Made by a program: the position numbers and the translations under genes. Below, in pieces: positions 47,217 to 60,063 of a stretch of DNA of 64,000 nucleotides (positions within the stretch are counted from its first letter, which is position 1; every line of letters begins with the position of its first letter). The notes under the pieces were generated by a model. It was not told the DNA's origin. It ran no database searches and saw nothing but the letters and a program-made list of their open reading frames with translations. The DNA comes from Gnetum montanum (taxonomy: Eukaryota; Streptophyta; Gnetopsida; Gnetales; Gnetaceae): the NCBI GenBank assembly GCA_015680685.1, contig MNCI01000865.1:73688-137687 (forward strand). The letters are read 5' to 3'.

Positions 47217-49632
47217 TTAGTGCAATGCCTCCCTTTTTACAACCACCATCTCCTAATCATACACAAAAGCCAACACCCATTACCACTCCAACACAAGACA
47301 TAAATGATAAACCTATCATTGTGGAGAGATATAAGAATTCATGCATCACCAATAATGATAAAGGGTGCAGTTGTGGGCTAGAAGTTTTAAATATTAACAC
47401 AACCCCTATGTCAATCCACCATAAAGTTCAGGAGCAAGTGTGTGTGAGCAAAAGCCAGCCACTAAATCAGAAAACACCTAGTGGCTTGAAAATGAGAGTA
47501 TAAAATTATTTCAAATATGCATGGAAGTAACTAATTTGCTTATTAGTTCTAGAATTTTCTAATTCTTTATATGTTTCTCATTTCTTAATATTTTTCTTTT
47601 CTTTATATTTTTCTCCTTCCTTGAGTCATTTTCTTTATGTTTTATGAATGTATTTTATGTTTTTGTTAATAATATTGCCAAGTCATGATGTAGAAGTTAA
47701 CAATATGTGTTGGGTTTTATGCTATGTTATTAAGATAATTGGGTAAGTAATTATGTAAAGTAGTGAGACCACCTTATCCATCCCTCTAGTTCTTTGAATA
47801 AAAGGTCTTTTTCATGGAAACAATTTGGTTCTTCTTTTATGAAACTAGAATTCATCAATGATCATTGTACCTTGAAAAAAAGAGGGAATGACCAAGTGGC
47901 AATGGTAAAGGGTGTGACCTCAAGGGAACTTGTTGGGTTTTCTTCTTGACTTCCTTCATGTGGTTTATGACTCCTCTTGGAATATATCATCACTCCTCTA
48001 TTGATCAATAAAAAGGAAGCTCTATCTTTGCATGGTGTGGTTTCAATCTAAAAAAAAAAATAAAATAAAAAACATAAAAAAAAGAGAAGAAAAAAAAAGG
48101 AAAAAAGACAAAAAAAAAAAACAACAATGGAAATTAAAAACACACCTTTTAGACATAATAATGGATTACAAGCATTGGTTATGGACCTGGAAAGACATGT
48201 TACCCATGCTTGAAGGCACCCCTTTAACTAAGGCACTTCCTTCTTCTCTTTTTGGAGTGATGATTTTTCTTTGAGGTGGTTGTGGACTCATGGTGGTTGG
48301 TAGGATGGAACACATCAATGCAAGGTCACTATTCATGGTATGGACTTGGTCTGAACTTGGATAGATAGGTATGTTGATCATTTTAATCACACTTGTCACA
48401 AGAACCTATTGTGGACATGGTCAAGTACCTTACATCCCAATCTCTACAATCCCTTTTCATTTCATTATTACCTCACTGTTGCATGTGATTATGAGCATTT
48501 TGGTTTTGTGTAGTATAGTGCAATATCCCAACCATGGTAGTTGTGTGTTGTCTAGAATAAAGACATGATTTACTTTTAACTTCTAGGGTGCCTATGGGCA
48601 TCTATAGAAGTGGTTATGCAAGGGCATTATGGAAAGAGCCTGCTTTGAGGAGGACCCACTTGCATAACTTTTTTTGATCATGAATTTGAACTAACCTTCA
48701 CATCTTCCAAAACATCAATGAATTTTCTCTAAATTTATGCATAATTTTGGGACTATTTTTCATCCCTTTCAATTACTTTTTTACTTTTTCCTACAACTTT
48801 GTTAAACTATCTTTCAAGTTTCATATTTCTTGGCTAGCTTCTGAATTAGACCTCTAGTTTCAGTTGTTTGAAAACTTATGTGCTTATGGAGTTACGCTTA
48901 TTAGTCATGGGGGCTAGGAATGTTCACTTTCAAATTTTTCTAACATCTTATTTTCAAAAATCATGGTAACTAATAGTAATTGATCAAAATAATGTGAACA
49001 ACTTGATGATTTTAGTTACCTTATAGTCTTGGGCATAACATGCTATAATCACCTTGTGCTTAAACGAAAACTAAAGGATCTGAAAAAGGTTAATTATTAA
49101 GGAAAATCTACCAAAACTAATGTTGATCATTTACTAACTACAAGTGATGCTAAAAGAAATGTGTATGGAAGAAGGTCTTTTGCTAGGCATGAAAATGAAG
49201 CCAAGGGGACAAAAAAGGATATGCCCATGGAAAAATTGTAGTACATACAAGATAATAGCTCAAACTTCACATGTTTGCTAGATCCATGAGGTGATGAGAA
49301 GAAATTTTAGCCCACCTTTCAAGAATTTCCTACATAACCAGAGAAGCATTGACATAAAAATTAAGGTTAAAAGTCTGCCACCACTAGTGAGAATAAGAAG
49401 AATCATCTTTAGTAGATTTTTGAAGACCTCTAAAAATTTTTGTAATCTTCAATATTTGTCTAGTCTTTTTGTCACTTTGCCATTTTGTATGCATCTAGTT
49501 GAATAAAATTTTGCAACTTTACACTCAAAGTCAGTTAGTAGTTTACATGTTAATCAATAATCCCATACCTTCCCAATATTATGTAAAGGACTTGTTCCTG
49601 CTATTGATCACTTGAGGATGAGTTTTCATTTA
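47217..49632 (+). other. Element 5 internal non-coding region replacing pol
   Basis: No pol motif in any frame. It has an A-rich tract at about 48049-48124 and spacer sequence shared with element 2. It ends at the polypurine tract. Confidence 0.65.
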
Positions 49633-49644
49633 GTTGTGGGGGTA

Positions 49645-50570
49645 TGATGAACTATGTTTCGCCTAGTTCTGATATCAGGTGCTTTGATATCAGGGCCTAG
49701 AAGCGATGCTGGATATTCGATATCAAGGGATGTATGCTAACCTATAAATATAGTGCTTGGGTGCATGGTTTGGGCATAGGTTTTTCAGTAGAGTGGCTAA
49801 ACTCTTATAGTTTTATTCTGTAATCTTAGAGAATAGTTAGTGAGTGTCATAGAGTGGATCTAAGTCAGTTGTACAGAGTCTTATTCAAGTGGCAATGTAC
49901 GTGGACACATTCCATGAATGAGAATAAGATTGAGATTGATTCTTATTCATTGCAACACTTTGACTTAGATTAGATTTACTTTCCACGCCATTTACTCTTC
50001 ATGTACTTAGTTAATATTTACATTTCTATGTATATTAATTAAGCACATAAGTATGATTGGTTCGAGCATGCGTATGATCCCTAGTAATCCTAGTAATGCT
50101 TAACATTTGGTAACTAAGCAACATTATACATGTTCAGGATGTGCACGGAAAGTGTAATTAAATACTTATGTTAGGGTCGTTGATTATGNATTGATTATTA
50201 ATTAGTAATTAGATTAGTTGAATTGATTATAAATTGAGTTTTAGCCTATTNNNNNNNNNNNNNNNNNNNNNNNNNNNNNNNNNNNNNNNNNNNNNNNNNN
50301 NNNNNNNNNNNNNNNNNNNNNNNNNNNNNNNNNNNNNNNNNNNNNNNNNNNNNNNNNNNNNNNNNNNNNNNNNNNNNNNNNNNNNNNNNNNNNNNNNNNN
50401 NNNNNNNNNNNNNNNNNNNNNNNNNNNNNNNNNNNNNNNNNNNNNNNNNNNNNGATCAAGGCATAGTGATCTAGATGCCACAACTAGTCTCATCCACAGA
50501 ATTTGACTGGATCATGCGTGAACGCTTGTGATTTGTATGGTTGGGTGTAGGGGTACCTTGTCACTCATCA
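49645..50570 (+). repeat. Element 5 3' LTR (with gap)
   Basis: Starts TGATGAACTATG, ends GTCACTCATCA. TATA box CCTATAAATATAG near 49742. It contains a single N at 50189 and a 203-N gap at 50251-50453. Confidence 0.85.
50251..50453. other. Assembly gap (203 N)
   Basis: A run of N within the element 5 3' LTR. By comparison with the 5' LTR most of the missing part can be inferred to be LTR. Confidence 0.99.
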
Positions 50571-51718
50571 ATCACAAAATAGAACCTCCTTCTTATGAAT
50601 GGAAGGATTGCAGTTGTATTCTTCTACACTTTCACATTTCCTCAACTATCCTTCTTCTTTTGCTACATGCTTAATCAACGATTGAATTTGATGGGCTCTT
50701 AATTTTGATAATTGCCCTTAGGCATAAATTCCAAGATTTCCCCTCATTTCTGATTGGAGCCCATCTACAATGTGGCGAAGTTGTTCTAGTTGAAAATAAC
50801 CATGGCCAAAAATTCTGTGCAATAAGGAATAGTATCAATCCATGGTAGTATCCAAGGGTTCATGTGTCCCTTGTTTTATCATTGGATCTTCCTCCTCAAT
50901 TTGGACACTTGGGAGTACATCTAATATTTGTCATTGAATAGTTTGAGCATTTTGCTCCACCATCTGATAGATTTTGGTTCTAAGTACTAGCTTTTTGCTT
51001 ATTTAATGAGTGTCTTGGGGAACAACTTAAGCTTTTTCCAATCATTTTCTATATCTTGCAAGGCATAAGCATCATGGAAAGCTTAAAGATGATTTTGCGG
51101 ATTTGGGTTATATCCCCCTTCAAACTTAGGGCTATTGTTCATGTCTAGCCTCTTGATCCAACCATCCTTAATGTGCCTTATAGGAATTCTCACTGCCTCT
51201 GTAATGTTTATCATGCTTCAAGTAGTAAGAAAAGGCTCATCAAGGCCATGATTTTGGTGCCTATGATGACCTCTACTACCCCTTTTTTCATGGAAATAGG
51301 TCTTTCTTAAATTCATGTGCCCTAGGTCTTGACTTGCTCGACAGTTCCTTCGATCATCTCGATCTCGTTAATCACATTTTTCACAATCGTGCCTCCTATG
51401 GTTGCGTTCAGAGCTAGAAGAGGAAGAAGATGACAATGAAGGTGAAGAGGAAGGATGACTAGCACCATCATGGTGCCTACCATCCCCTCTTTGGTGATCG
51501 TGGCCACGATCATGATCATGTTTCTGTTCTGCATCCTTGCCATGACTATCCTCCTTAGATGCTCCTTTGCCATTGGATCTATTCTTGCCAAAACCCAAAT
51601 TATGGATCATGGACTGTAGGTTCTGGTTTTGACCTCCTTCATTAAAGTTAAAGAGAGGATTTTCATTGAATGGAAAACCCCCATACAAAGATTCTCCATC
51701 ATCTTTTTGGTATGGTAG
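50571..51718 (-). pseudogene. Element 4 gag, central part
   Basis: Minus-strand gag continuing from 44287. It holds the capsid core and the low-complexity Ser/Asp/His/Arg-rich part before it (51320-51600, frame 51368-51772). Cut at 51719 by element 6 and resumes at 57333. Confidence 0.75.
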
Positions 51719-51723
51719 GTATG

Positions 51724-52453
51724 TGATGAGTGGTAAGGTACCCCCTACACCCAACCATACGAATACGAGCATGTACGAACAATTTGGTTGAACTTCGTAG
51801 ATAGACTAGTTGTGGTATCTAGATAGTTACATGTTGATCACAGTTTGCTATATTTCCACTTGGACTAGTATTTTCTTTGTCATGTATGATTTAGTCCAGA
51901 ACGAGGTATATGATATGATTTCTAACACTAGGCTACTCCTAGAGACAATGGAAAATAATCTTGATTAAACTAATAAGTAATAGGAAATGGAGTCTAAACT
52001 AGCCTAAGTGTGATGAGAATCTATCCTTAATCATCTGTATGCATCTTGGACCTCGTGTACTACTTCTGGGATTACCAAGCGCACATTACGTGAGCACTCC
52101 TAGATACACTACTAGGTTACCAAGTAGTTACACTTCAATGTTCGTGATTAAGTCGTACTCATTCCACATTTAACAATAGGAATAGTAAACGACAGTAAAG
52201 AAATATTCACTAAGAAAACAATAAATAACAATAACAATTAAACAATTAAAACTAAGTGAATGCTACAATGATGGACTAATCTCAATCTTTATTGTCGATC
52301 ATGTGCATGTCCAAGTACGTCACACTCGAATAAAGGTTCCATAAAATTACAAGCATCACACTGCAGGCATGCACTTGGGAAAATATTCTAACTCTCGTGG
52401 AAACAAACTGCAAGAGCTTCCCTAAAATTAACTAAAAGATTCCTAAGTGTGGT
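51724..52453 (-). repeat. Element 6 3' LTR, incomplete
   Basis: Same sequence as 56444-57180 with about 150 bp of U3 and the polypurine tract missing at the single N (52454). Confidence 0.85.
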
Positions 52454-52461
52454 NAGTCCAG

Positions 52462-52800
52462 GGGTCATGTGTCATCCATGTTGATGTTCCAATATTTGAT
52501 GGAGTTGGCACCTCCCATGGGCATGGTAGTTGTGGGAACATTTGATTAGCCTTGACATACTATGCCATAAATAGCCATCATTCCTCTTCATAGGCTCTAG
52601 CCCTAACCTCTCCACCTTTTGCTTGGTCAGATTGTGCAGTGATAGGAGTTTCCTAATAGATGCTGAATGATTGTGCCTCCTGCTTTGCATGTTCTGCAAG
52701 AGGTCCTTGGCCTCTGCCTCCTCTTGGGAATTTAGTTGTACCTTAAGAAGGTCCTCCTTGCTGTCCTCTTTTAGGGACCATATGTAATCATACAAGGACC
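52462..52800 (-). pseudogene. Element 6 coding-like remnant, unknown
   Basis: Open frame 52472-52795 (107 codons) rich in Glu, Lys, Gln and Leu (LKEDSKEDLLKVQLNSQEEA), with coiled-coil character. It stands just inside the 3' LTR, where element 2 has the end of its third coding region. Relation to that region is possible but not shown. Confidence 0.35.
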
Positions 52801-54290
52801 AATTGTTAGTAAGGTTGTTTAAAGAAATTTTCTTATCTTATACCTTACTCATTGCTTTTAATAAATGTTTAATTCATTGCTTAGTGTGGTTTTAGAGTTA
52901 GAGATTTTTCAAGGAAGATGCCCTCAAAGTTTAATGTTGGACTTGATCTGTTTAGGTGACACATAAAAAGAACATGTACTAATTCTAAGGGATGTTTGAT
53001 AAAATGATAATAAAGGATAGAATAGATCTGGAAATGGAGCACTCAAAGGGTATAAAATGATGTGGTGGTATGCAATAAGTACAAATTACAAAAGTCACAC
53101 AAGTGGGTCCTTCCCAAAGTAAGTTTCTACCTATCATGCCCTTATGTAACCACACCTAGAAATGTCCATAGGTACTAAAAGGGTTAAATGTAATCTGTAC
53201 TAGTGCAACAACACATACACACACATATAAATACAACCATGATGAGGTATGAGTTTAATGCTACACAAGACACGAGTAAAAAATTCATGAATAGCGAGAT
53301 GAGGCGAATTGTAGAAGGGATTGCAGAGATCAGGACATGAGGTAACTAACCCAAGGCACAATGAATCCCGAGTGTAGGCCATGATTAATATGTCATTAGC
53401 TTGTCACTCCAAAATCAAGACCAAGTCCATTCCTCCGATTAGTGACATCACATTGTTTAATCCAATGATGGGCAACCACAAGAGCACCATGACAGTAGGG
53501 CATACAATCACTTGGTGTTTTGTCCAAGGGAGGAGTAATTTGGAATTTCTCTATGACACACATTTTTTGTTGATATTTTCTTTCACTTTTCTTTTTTTTC
53601 TTTCTAGCCACTTTGACACTTTGTCCTTTCTAATCAGTGAACCGGAGAAGTTGCCAACCTTCAGGCATGGGTGCATGTCTTTCCAGTGGGACCCTTGGAA
53701 CAATATTGAGTTTCTTTATTGAGTGCCTTTATTACACTTACTCCCATTTTTTGTTAGATCTACATGGATCTTAGTACAACCAGGCTGCATGATAGCATCC
53801 ACAGATGTCAGTAAAAAGAATCCACAAGTCNAAGGCTGCATGATAGCATCCACAGATGTCAGTAAAAAGAATCCACAAGTCCCCTTGATGTCACACCCTG
53901 GGCTTTCCCTCTTAGTCCATCATTTTTTGCTCTAGGCATAATGAACACAAAATTACTTTTAAGTTTGCATGATGACAAGAATATCATCATACCCAAAGTA
54001 GCACCTCTTATTAATAGGATGGTTGGGTGGAGGTGGTGGGCTCGCTGTCCAAATAATTGGTCACTTGAGACTTGATATCATAGAACAACACCTTGACCAA
54101 CAAGTCACATGAGTGTTTCATTCATAGATGAGATTACCCATAAAAAGATAAAAAATATAAGACAATAAATAAAAAGATAAAACAACAAATTGAAAGATGA
54201 AAAATTGAAAAACAAAAAAATTGAAAAATTGTAAAATTGAAGAAAAGGAAAAACATTTATTAATTTTGCTTCTTAGAATGGAGGATATCC
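52801..54290 (-). other. Element 6 internal non-coding DNA
   Basis: Spacer without domains. It includes a 49-bp exact duplication flanking an N at 53831 (53782-53830 and 53833-53881), probably an assembly join. Confidence 0.55.
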
Positions 54291-54299
54291 CCCATAACT

Positions 54300-56310
54300 A
54301 AACTTTTGGGCATGGTTAGAATTAATAAACGGAAAATGTGGATCCATGCATGTTGGAAATATTAGAGTCTGGTCATGTCCAAACCATTATGTATCTTTTG
54401 ATGTGGTGGTTGGAATGTACCCAAATTGGGATGCACACACTTGATTAAAGTAGGCATAGTGGAGCAGATTATAAGATGTGGGCATGTGATAAGAAGTTGA
54501 CCCTCCATGGCACCTGTGACCATAAGACGGTATGCAAGGGTCGATGTCTCCCCATGTTGTTATATTCATTAGGTCGCATGGTTGTTGGAGTCTTGATGGG
54601 TGGCCCTGTTAAGGTAGCAGGAGGCATTGAATTTGAAGGAGAAGGTGCATCACAGCACTGGACTTATGCTGAGTTGGTTAATGCAATGGTTTTAGAATCA
54701 TGTTGTCTCTTCCTATGGTCATGCCTAAAGAAAGGATACTTTTGACATTATGGAGGGCCTCCACTACTATTGATAGTAGTAGCACAAGTAACGTTCATGG
54801 GTTGGTGCTATGGTGCAAAACCTTTTGACACAGTTGGTGGTGATGTAGAAGGCGATGAAGAGAATATTGAGGGCGAGGAGAAGTGCAAGGAACATGAGGT
54901 GGTGATCTTGTTGGAGAAAACATGGGTTGATAATACTTAGGAGAATGATAACAATGTGGCGAAATAGAGGATGTTGATGTAGTTGGGGAAACAAGATGCT
55001 AGATAGAATAAGCGCTTGAGTTCAGATGGTATGAAGGGTGTGACCGGTTTGACAGTGGCCTCTCCTACAACTAGGGTTTTTGCCATTGTGATTAAACATA
55101 GTATTTTTGTACAAACTCTAGATGTAACATTCCTCCCAAATGCTCATGTAAATGTTACAAGATTGGGCATTGACCTTTGGGGTGATCATATAGGCAAATG
55201 TTACATTGATACATATGATTAGCAGTTGAGTTCTTATCCTTATTCTCTTTAACCTTTTTTTTTGATTTTCTAGTGGTGTTATGTCCTGCTTCTTGGTTCG
55301 TCATGTTTTTACCTCTAATAGTGTTGGTATATTCTCCACATTTTTCGTGTATCCATTTTGTCATCTTATTGATTTTTACCTCAATTTCATTTAGTGATTG
55401 TAGTATTGGAAAAAATGATTCCACCTCCTTGAGGTGAGTTGATTTCTCCTCTTCATGATCATGGACATTTGCTAATTCAAGATTTTGGTCCCATTGAGAG
55501 CTTTCAACATTCTCCCATTTAGCCATTTCTCCTTCTTCTTTTGCTACTCACTTAATAAGCTCTTGGAATTGGTGGGTTTATAGCTCATATAGTTAACCTT
55601 GGGCATACATCCCTAGGGTTTCCCTTGTTTCATTATGAAGCCCATCCATGATATGGTACATTAGCCTTTCCTCGGAGAATCCATGGCTTGGGAAATTCTT
55701 TAACAATGAATAGTGTGTTTCTAAGGCCATGTCCAAGGTTTCATGTTATGCTTGTTTCCATTCTTGGATTTGTTTCCTCAAGGTTGACACTCTTGCATGG
55801 GTTTGATATCTTTCATTAAAGAGTTCAACCATTGTTGGCCAACATCGAATTGATCTTGGTCTTAAGGACTTGTACCAAACTTTTGCTTAGCCAACAAGTG
55901 TCATAGGAAAGAGATTAAGTTTTTGCGACCCATTATCAATATTGTTCCATACAAAAGCATCATGGAAGGCTTGTAAGTGATGTTGCAGATCTAAATCATA
56001 GCCTCCTAGAAATTTTGGAAAGTTTTTTAGATCAAGCCTAGGTAGACGGCTTTCCTCTCGATGCTTGTGGGATATTCGAATAGCCTCTTGTATATGCATT
56101 AGGCTCTTATTGGCTAGTAGGGGTTCATCATCACTAGGTAAGTTATGAATTTGTGAGTTGGAATGATGTTGTCTTTGTTTATGTACATAGGATACCCCTA
56201 CATAAGATTAAGTACTTCAAAATTTGTCTTCATCATCATATAATTCGTTGGTTCTCCAATGAATTGCCTTACTAGTTGTTGCGTTGTCATAGTCTTGTGA
56301 GAGAGACATT
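54300..56310 (-). pseudogene. Element 6 gag
   Basis: Minus strand. The capsid core is in frame 55887-56099 (LDLKNFPKFLGGYDLDLQHH). The nucleocapsid part is an open 123-codon frame 55155-55526 that ends with an intact CX2CX3HX4C knuckle (CNICLYDHPKGQC). Then comes a Pro/Tyr/Gln-rich tail down to about 54300. The first part lies toward 56310. Stops and shifts separate the pieces. Confidence 0.78.
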
Positions 56311-56443
56311 GTGATGAATTATGCATGGCTTATTTGCAATTACTTTCTTTCTAAAAGCTATATCATTAAGACTTCGTTACAATGATCTTGGATGATGTAA
56401 CTAATTTAGATAACTAGCACTATCCCCAACAACGACGCCAATG

Positions 56444-57327
56444 ATGAGTGGCTAGGTACCCCCTACACTCAACCATACGAATACGGGCGTGTATGCACAA
56501 TCCGGTCAAACTCCATAGACAAACTAGTTGTGGTATCTAGATAGTTACAAGTTAATCGTAGCTCGTTGTCTTCACACCTCAACTAGTATTTGCTTTGTCA
56601 CATATGGTTTAGTCCAGAATGAGGTGTATGATATGATTTCTAACACTACGCTACTCCTAGAGACAATGGAAAATAATCTTGATTAAACTAATAAACAATA
56701 TAAAATGGAGTATAAACTAGCCTAAGTGCCATGAGCATCCATCCTTAATCATCTATATGCATCTTGGACCTCGTGTACTACTTCTGGGATTACCAAGCGC
56801 ACATTACATGAGTGCTCCTAGATATGCTACTGGGTTACCAAGTAGTTACACTTCAATGTTTGTGATTAATTCATACTCATTTCACATTTAAAAATAGGAA
56901 TAGTAAATGATGGTAAAGAAATATTAACTAAGAAAACAATAAATAACAATAACAATTAAATAATTAAAACTAAGTGAATGTTGCAATGATGGAGTAATCT
57001 TGATCTTTATTACCGATCATGTGCTTGTCCAAGTACATCACACTTGAATAAAGGTTCTGTACAATTACAAGCATTACACTGCAAGCATGCACTTGGGAAA
57101 ATAATCTAACTCCTACAAAAACCAACTACAAGAGCTTTTCTACAACTGAAACAAAAGGTTCTAAATGTGGTGGATGCATGCATATTTATAGTGGAAAATG
57201 AACTCTGTGTTGATGAGGCCACATCCATGCATGGAAGGATGCATCGACGGGGTCACATTGACGTGGCCACATTAACAAGGCTTCATCGATGCGGCCTAGT
57301 CAATGCTATCCACTAGATGTTTCATCA
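56444..57327 (-). repeat. Element 6 5' LTR
   Basis: Plus-strand view: TGATGAGTGGCTAGG to GTTTCATCA. U3 (57180-57315) has several copies of a roughly 20-bp GCC-nCGTCGATG-type word, similar to U3 of element 2. TATA region near 57183 (CATATTTATAG). Confidence 0.9.
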
Positions 57328-57332
57328 GTATG

Positions 57333-57700
57333 GAAAATCATTAAACCACTTCCTCTTCGCAAATTTGTAGTGTTGTTCTAGCTATCAATCCCTTAAACAT
57401 TGTGCCTTAGTGAGATGATAATCCTTACTATCACTATCCTACACAACATACTTAGCATGAAGTCCTTGAAGATTGAAATGCATAAGATTTTGTTGGATCA
57501 TCTCAAGAATGGATCAATGGGGCGACAACACAATGTTGCCCTCCATGTCTCACCATCACAGTAGTTCATCCTAGTGTAGGATGAAGATGAAACTAGGTAC
57601 ATACTCATCAAGATGAGCATATAACACTTTGTATTGTTGGGGCACCTATTGATGTACTTCGTCAGACTTGGGCAAAGAAGCACTCCTGTGAGAAGAAAAC
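57333..57700 (-). pseudogene. Element 4 gag, N-terminal part
   Basis: Minus-strand equivalent of the conserved gag start block seen in elements 2 and 7 (the stretch around HPDEHVPNFTFIL). It continues the gag broken by element 6. Confidence 0.7.
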
Positions 57701-57844
57701 TTCATGTGTTAGAAGACAAGAAATGTAGCTGCTTCTTAACATTATTGTAGTTATTTCATTGTATGATATGACTTTAGGATTTGTTCCAATGATCTTGAAT
57801 AAATTTTCACCAAGTCCTAGATAGTGTATGTAACAAACAAAAGG

Positions 57845-57862
57845 TCCTCAGAAATGACACCA
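57845..57862 (-). other. Element 4 primer-binding site (tRNA-Asp type)
   Basis: CCTCAGAAATGACACCAA on the plus strand, directly beside the 5' LTR. A degenerate tRNA-Asp match. Confidence 0.75.
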
Positions 57863-58747
57863 ATGATGAATAGTGAGGTACTCCTACATCTAACCATACA
57901 AATCACAAGCGTTCACATGTGATCTAGTCGAATTCTGTAGACCTGAAGTTTTTAAGTACACTTGTTCCAAGATGTGAAATCTAATCGTGATAATCGTTGT
58001 CTTCCCAACTATACTTGTGGGGTTTAATTATATGGTTAAGTATAATTGAGGTACATGATTTTTATTATTTTATATTTTATTTGTCTATGATTAATAACAA
58101 CTTGAAACTTAATTTATGAACAACTATAATTAATCTAATTACTAATTAATAACTAACTATCTTAACATAAGTATCCAATCCCTTTTTCTATGCACATCCT
58201 GAACATGTATAACACTGCTGAGTTACCAAATGTTAAGTGTTGCTAGGATTACCAAGAGTCATACACATCCTTGAAGTGGTCATACTTATGTGCTCAATTA
58301 GCTTCTATTTAATCTAGTTACCTTACTTTAGCTTCATTACTTGGAAGCATTAAAGGAAATTTTCTAAAGCATTAAATTAATGAATAAAATATTTAAGCTA
58401 GCCAAGGTGCTACAAGGTTTGATTATAAACCTTATCTTTATTGATGCACACACTACCATGCTCAAGTACAAAAATGCTTGAATAAAGATCTGTACACTCA
58501 ATGACTCCTATTGCAAGCACTTTGAAAAAAATTCTAACTCTGGAGAAAAGAAACTACAATAGCTGTGCTATGCTATGAAAAAATCTATATGGAAACCATG
58601 TGCTAACGTGCTATATTTATAAGCTAGCACATACCCTACAATATCATATATTTTACATCACATCTTGGGGTTCGATATCGGATACCCAACATTGTAGCTT
58701 CAATATGGGATATCTGATATTGAACCCTTGCTAAATGTGATTCATCA
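57863..58747 (-). repeat. Element 4 5' LTR
   Basis: Plus-strand view: TGATGAATAGTGAGG to GATTCATCA. Same subfamily as 36877-37732 and 60064-60619. Confidence 0.9.
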
Positions 58748-60063
58748 TCCACCATTGAGTGTAGTCCTTCAATGTCGTGCAACAGATGCTATGGCCACTA
58801 ACGCCTGAGATGTCACTTTGAGCTACCTAGACATCACCCTCCATAACCATCGTCGCCATAGTCCTTTACCCTGGTCATCGATCTACTCCCAACATCACCT
58901 GCTCTTCCCTGGATGCCACTACCACTGCCAGTGCACCACCATGGGCATTGCTGCTACATAATGAAAAAATTCTCTATTACTAGATAGAAGATTCAAATTT
59001 TTTGTCAATTAATGAAAAATTTGAAATTTTCTTCAAACCAATGGAAAATTCGAAATCACTATCATCAAGTCGTTAGTTATTCAAAATAGGTGGAAAAATT
59101 TTCAAAAATGGAATTAGGTGCCTTGGTATTAATAATAATAAAAATTCTGTAATTAAGCACATTTGTTTCAAAGTAGAACTAGGATTGATCACTTCTCAGG
59201 ATGTCTCATTTTTTGTGTTAAAAGGTTCTAAACTTTAAAAGCCATAACTTTTAGCCTTTTCAACAAACAAAGAGTCATTTCCTATAGATTTCAACCTTTT
59301 GGATATAATGCTGAAGTTAGATCCATCCTAGGGAACCCTAAGAATTAGTTTTTATCCATTTCCTAATATAGTTCCTTGAGACCCTTAAAATTTTAATTTT
59401 AGCATAACTTAAGCATATGATGTCCTTTTTCAACATATAAATAGTGATTTCCAAAAATTTTCACCCTTCTAAACTTAATGGTAAGGTGAGATTTATCATC
59501 CAGGTGCCTGATAATTTGATGATATCATAATATGTGCATTAAAAATTAACAACATAAGGATAACTAATCATGCCCTGTTGAAGACTAATGAATTTAACAT
59601 TTTAACCATAAGATTCAGTGCTTAACCTTTGCAGGTAATCTTAAGATCACTATGGCATGTCATTGGTTATACTATCTTATTCAGTGTCTTTAGGAGGGGT
59701 AGAAAAGTTATTAAGAATAGGATAACATAATTATATAGTACTAAAATTGGATAATATAATTAAGGATTGCCAGAATTAGTTGGAGAATCAATTGATGTAT
59801 CAATATTAGTTGATGTATGAGTTGACGAATCAGTTAATGAAACAGAATGGTTTTCAATGATAAAGAAGAGGTATATCATTTTTCTTGGAATCAAAACAGA
59901 TGGCAAAACAACATGGAGACTCAAAATATTGTTTCAACAAGATGTATGGTACCCATGAAGAGAAATGATATAGAAGAGAATCCAAGAATGAGAATGAATG
60001 TTGCAACATACAATGTGTTTGCAAGATTCCTAATGAGTGAGAAACAACATTCACTATGTCCAC
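58748..60063 (+). repeat. Tandem-duplicated unit, copy X' (right)
   Basis: Counterpart of 35650-36876. Starts TCCACCATTGAG directly after the element 4 LTR and ends CTATGTCCAC directly before the solo LTR. Its last 217 bp are the 5' part of the CCR4-like pseudogene. Confidence 0.85.

Larger units (their letters stand above)
44288..50570 (+). mobile_element. Element 5: gag-only gypsy LTR element (plus), nested in element 4
   Basis: LTRs are 44288-45086 and 49645-50570, with a tRNA-Asp-type primer site at 45087-45104 and a polypurine tract at 49633-49644. Flanking five bases are GTCAT and ATCAC, a possible target duplication with two transitions. Insertion is shown independently: minus-strand gag of element 4 reads on from 50571 into 44287. 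The interior has gag (45218-47216) and then 2.4 kb of non-coding DNA. No protease, RT, RNase H or integrase was found. The layout equals the TR-GAG class of plant elements. Confidence 0.88.
51724..57327 (-). mobile_element. Element 6: gag-only gypsy LTR element (minus), nested in element 4
   Basis: The 5' LTR is 56444-57327. The 3' LTR is 51724-52453, its inner end lost at the N at 52454. The target duplication GTATG is exact (51719-51723, 57328-57332). Primer site in reverse at 56426-56443 (CCCCAACAACGACGCCAA), close to the canonical tRNA-Asp match. The interior has gag and then non-coding DNA. No protease, RT, RNase H or integrase was recognised, though the gap at 52454 could hide sequence near the 3' end. 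Confidence 0.88.
36877..58747 (-). mobile_element. Element 4: Ty3/gypsy retrotransposon (minus) with two nested insertions
   Basis: The 5' LTR is 57863-58747 and the 3' LTR 36877-37732 (minus-strand sense). The target duplication TCCAC is exact (36872-36876, 58748-58752). A tRNA-Asp-type primer site lies at 57845-57862 and the polypurine tract at 37733-37744. Without elements 5 and 6 it is about 10 kb, with gag, protease, RT, RNase H and integrase in gypsy order. Frames are broken throughout and the RT catalytic box is FMND. It inserted into the CCR4-like pseudogene of element 3. No third coding region was seen behind integrase. Confidence 0.9.

Noticed and set aside
50227-50506. Frames of 80-90 codons over the N run
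   Set aside because: Made of unknown bases of the assembly gap.
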